Shown piece by piece: positions 62,796 to 64,000 of a stretch of DNA of 64,000 bases. The DNA comes from Tangfeifania diversioriginum. Its GTDB lineage: Bacteria > Bacteroidota > Bacteroidia > Bacteroidales > Prolixibacteraceae. The DNA lies in the NCBI RefSeq assembly GCF_900141875.1, contig NZ_FQZE01000002.1:186001-250000 (forward strand). The letters are read 5' to 3'. The translations under genes and the position numbers were made by a program. Every line of letters begins with the position of its first letter. The first letter of the stretch is position 1. The notes beneath the pieces are model-generated. The model made no database searches. It was given only the letters and a program-made list of their open reading frames with translations, and was not told the DNA's origin.

Positions 62796-63929
62796 ATGAA
62801 GATTCACGAATATCAAGCCCGAAATTTATTCAGGAAGTACGGGATTCCTGTGCCGGATGGAGTTGTCTGCCATTCGGTAGAAGAAGTTGAGAAAAATGTA
62901 CCCAACGATGACAAGTTGCGGGTAGTAAAAGCGCAGGTTCATGCTGGTGGCCGCGGAAAAGCCGGTGGTGTGAAACTGGCAAAATCCAGGGCCGAAGCCG
63001 TTGAAAAAGCCAAAGAAATTCTTGGTATGGACATCAAAGGTCTCACCGTTGAAAAAGTGATGGTGGCCGATGCTGTCGATATTGAAAAGGAATTTTACGT
63101 TGGCCTGGTCAACGACCGCAATACCAAGTCGGTTACGCTGATGGCCAGTGCCGAAGGCGGCGTGGAAATTGAAGAGGTGGCAAAAACCTCGCCCGAGAAA
63201 ATCATCAAACTGAGCATTGATCCTACCATGGGACTGATGGACTGGCAGGCACGGAAAGTAGCCCTGCAACTGTTCGACGATCCGAAACAGATGCGCCAGG
63301 CAGCTGCTATTCTTGTAAAATTGTACAAGCTGTATGTGGCTACCGATTCTTCGCTGGCTGAAATCAATCCGCTGGTGCTTACACCGGATAAAAAGGTGCT
63401 GGCTATCGACGGGAAAATGAATTTCGACGACAATGCACTCTATCGTCAACCCGAAATTCTTGAAATGCGCGAGGTAAACGAAGACGAGAAAAAGGAAATC
63501 GATGCCAACGAAAAAGGATTGTCCTACATAAAACTCGACGGCAGCATTGGTTGCATGGTAAACGGCGCCGGACTGGCAATGGCTACCATGGATATGATTA
63601 AACTGTATGGCGGCGATCCGGCCAACTTCCTCGATATCGGCGGTTCGTCCAACCCGCAAAAAGTGGTGGATGCCATGAATATCCTGCTGAGCGATAAAAA
63701 CGTAAAAGCAGTGATGATCAATATTTTTGGCGGCATTACCCGTTGCGATGATGTAGCCAAGGGTTTGGTAACCGCGCTCGACGAGATTAAAACCGACATC
63801 CCGATTGTGATTCGTTTGTCGGGCACCAACGCCAAAGAGGGACAGGCAATTATTACCGAATACGGTTTGCCAACGGTGAAAACCATGAGTGAAGCGGCCA
63901 AAAAAGCCATTGAGTTAAGTAAGAAGTAG
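62796..63929 (+). CDS. sucC: Succinyl-CoA synthetase beta subunit (ADP-forming)
   Basis: A 377-residue ATP-grasp enzyme subunit of the TCA cycle, which couples succinyl-CoA to ATP or GTP formation with SucD. Visible signatures are MKIHEYQARNLFRKYGIPVP at the start, GGRGKAGGVKLA near 49, KEFYVGLVNDRN, EINPLVLTPD near 189, and the C-terminal GGSSNPQKV and FGGITRCDDVAKG. The frame is complete; sucD would be expected beyond the window. Confidence 0.96.
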   Translation: MKIHEYQARNLFRKYGIPVPDGVVCHSVEEVEKNVPNDDKLRVVKAQVHAGGRGKAGGVKLAKSRAEAVEKAKEILGMDIKGLTVEKVMVADAVDIEKEFYVGLVNDRNTKSVTLMASAEGGVEIEEVAKTSPEKIIKLSIDPTMGLMDWQARKVALQLFDDPKQMRQAAAILVKLYKLYVATDSSLAEINPLVLTPDKKVLAIDGKMNFDDNALYRQPEILEMREVNEDEKKEIDANEKGLSYIKLDGSIGCMVNGAGLAMATMDMIKLYGGDPANFLDIGGSSNPQKVVDAMNILLSDKNVKAVMINIFGGITRCDDVAKGLVTALDEIKTDIPIVIRLSGTNAKEGQAIITEYGLPTVKTMSEAAKKAIELSKK

Positions 63930-64000
63930 TTCGGAGTTTCGAGTTTAAAGTTCAAAGTTATTAGGAATGAGTATACTGATAAATAAAGATACAAAGTTAA

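Noticed and set aside
62826-63659. A 277-codon open frame on the minus strand
   Set aside because: It is the antisense shadow of sucC, which is unambiguous.

Overview
The window looks like chromosomal DNA from a member of the Bacteroidota, probably a Marinilabiliales/Prolixibacteraceae-type marine or sediment bacterium. The phylum call rests on an alternative complex III (act) operon, several promoters of the Bacteroidota type (TTTG, about 20 bases, TAnnTTTG), a PurF that starts Met-Ser instead of Met-Cys, an AlgI/SGNH pair and the lipid operon pssA-psd-cdsA. The family-level call is inference. I see no rRNA, tRNA, CRISPR array or prophage.

Layout. 0-3.3 kb: the 3' part of a PurF-like amidotransferase paralogue and a FemAB-type acyltransferase. 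3.3-11.4 kb: an AT-rich accessory island. It holds a voltage-gated cation channel gene overlapping a PD-(D/E)xK nuclease gene, a HigBA-like toxin-antitoxin pair, a single-chain type IIG restriction-modification protein and a REP-associated tyrosine transposase. Copies of two short structured repeats flank the channel-to-antitoxin segment. 11.4-24 kb: housekeeping genes (pssA, psd, cdsA, ftsH, rsfS, birA, pyrE, NUDIX, coaD, an SLC12-type transporter), with the debris of a VapBC-like toxin-antitoxin locus at 18.1-18.5 kb. 24-39.4 kb: a surface-glycan or glycolipid cluster with five GT-C-like or polytopic membrane proteins, three GT2 glycosyltransferases, an MBOAT/SGNH O-acetylation pair, an LPG-synthase/AglD-like membrane protein and a sulfotransferase. 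39.5-41.8 kb: a NatAB-like ABC exporter. 42.2-44.2 kb: a two-gene module of an HNH nuclease and a methyltransferase-HIT fusion. 44.2-52 kb: the actA-B-C-D-F-E respiratory operon. 52-64 kb: an AI-2E-family permease, a methyltransferase and flippase pair, AlkD, a BI-1 family protein, a DUF4143 ATPase next to a MITE-like element, a WalJ-like metallohydrolase, PurF, an isochorismatase-like hydrolase, a SIS-domain sugar isomerase and sucC.

How the genes work together. CdsA makes CDP-diacylglycerol, which PssA and Psd turn into phosphatidylethanolamine. The Act proteins pass electrons from quinol to cytochrome c or an oxidase. The glycan cluster probably builds, flips, sulfates and acetylates a surface polymer or glycolipid. 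The best candidates for an undescribed system are the overlapping ion-channel/nuclease pair (3844-6472) and the HNH/methyltransferase-HIT pair (42271-44180). Both look like small, AT-rich, mobile defence-style cassettes set among GC-richer core genes. Their defence role is inference, not demonstrated.
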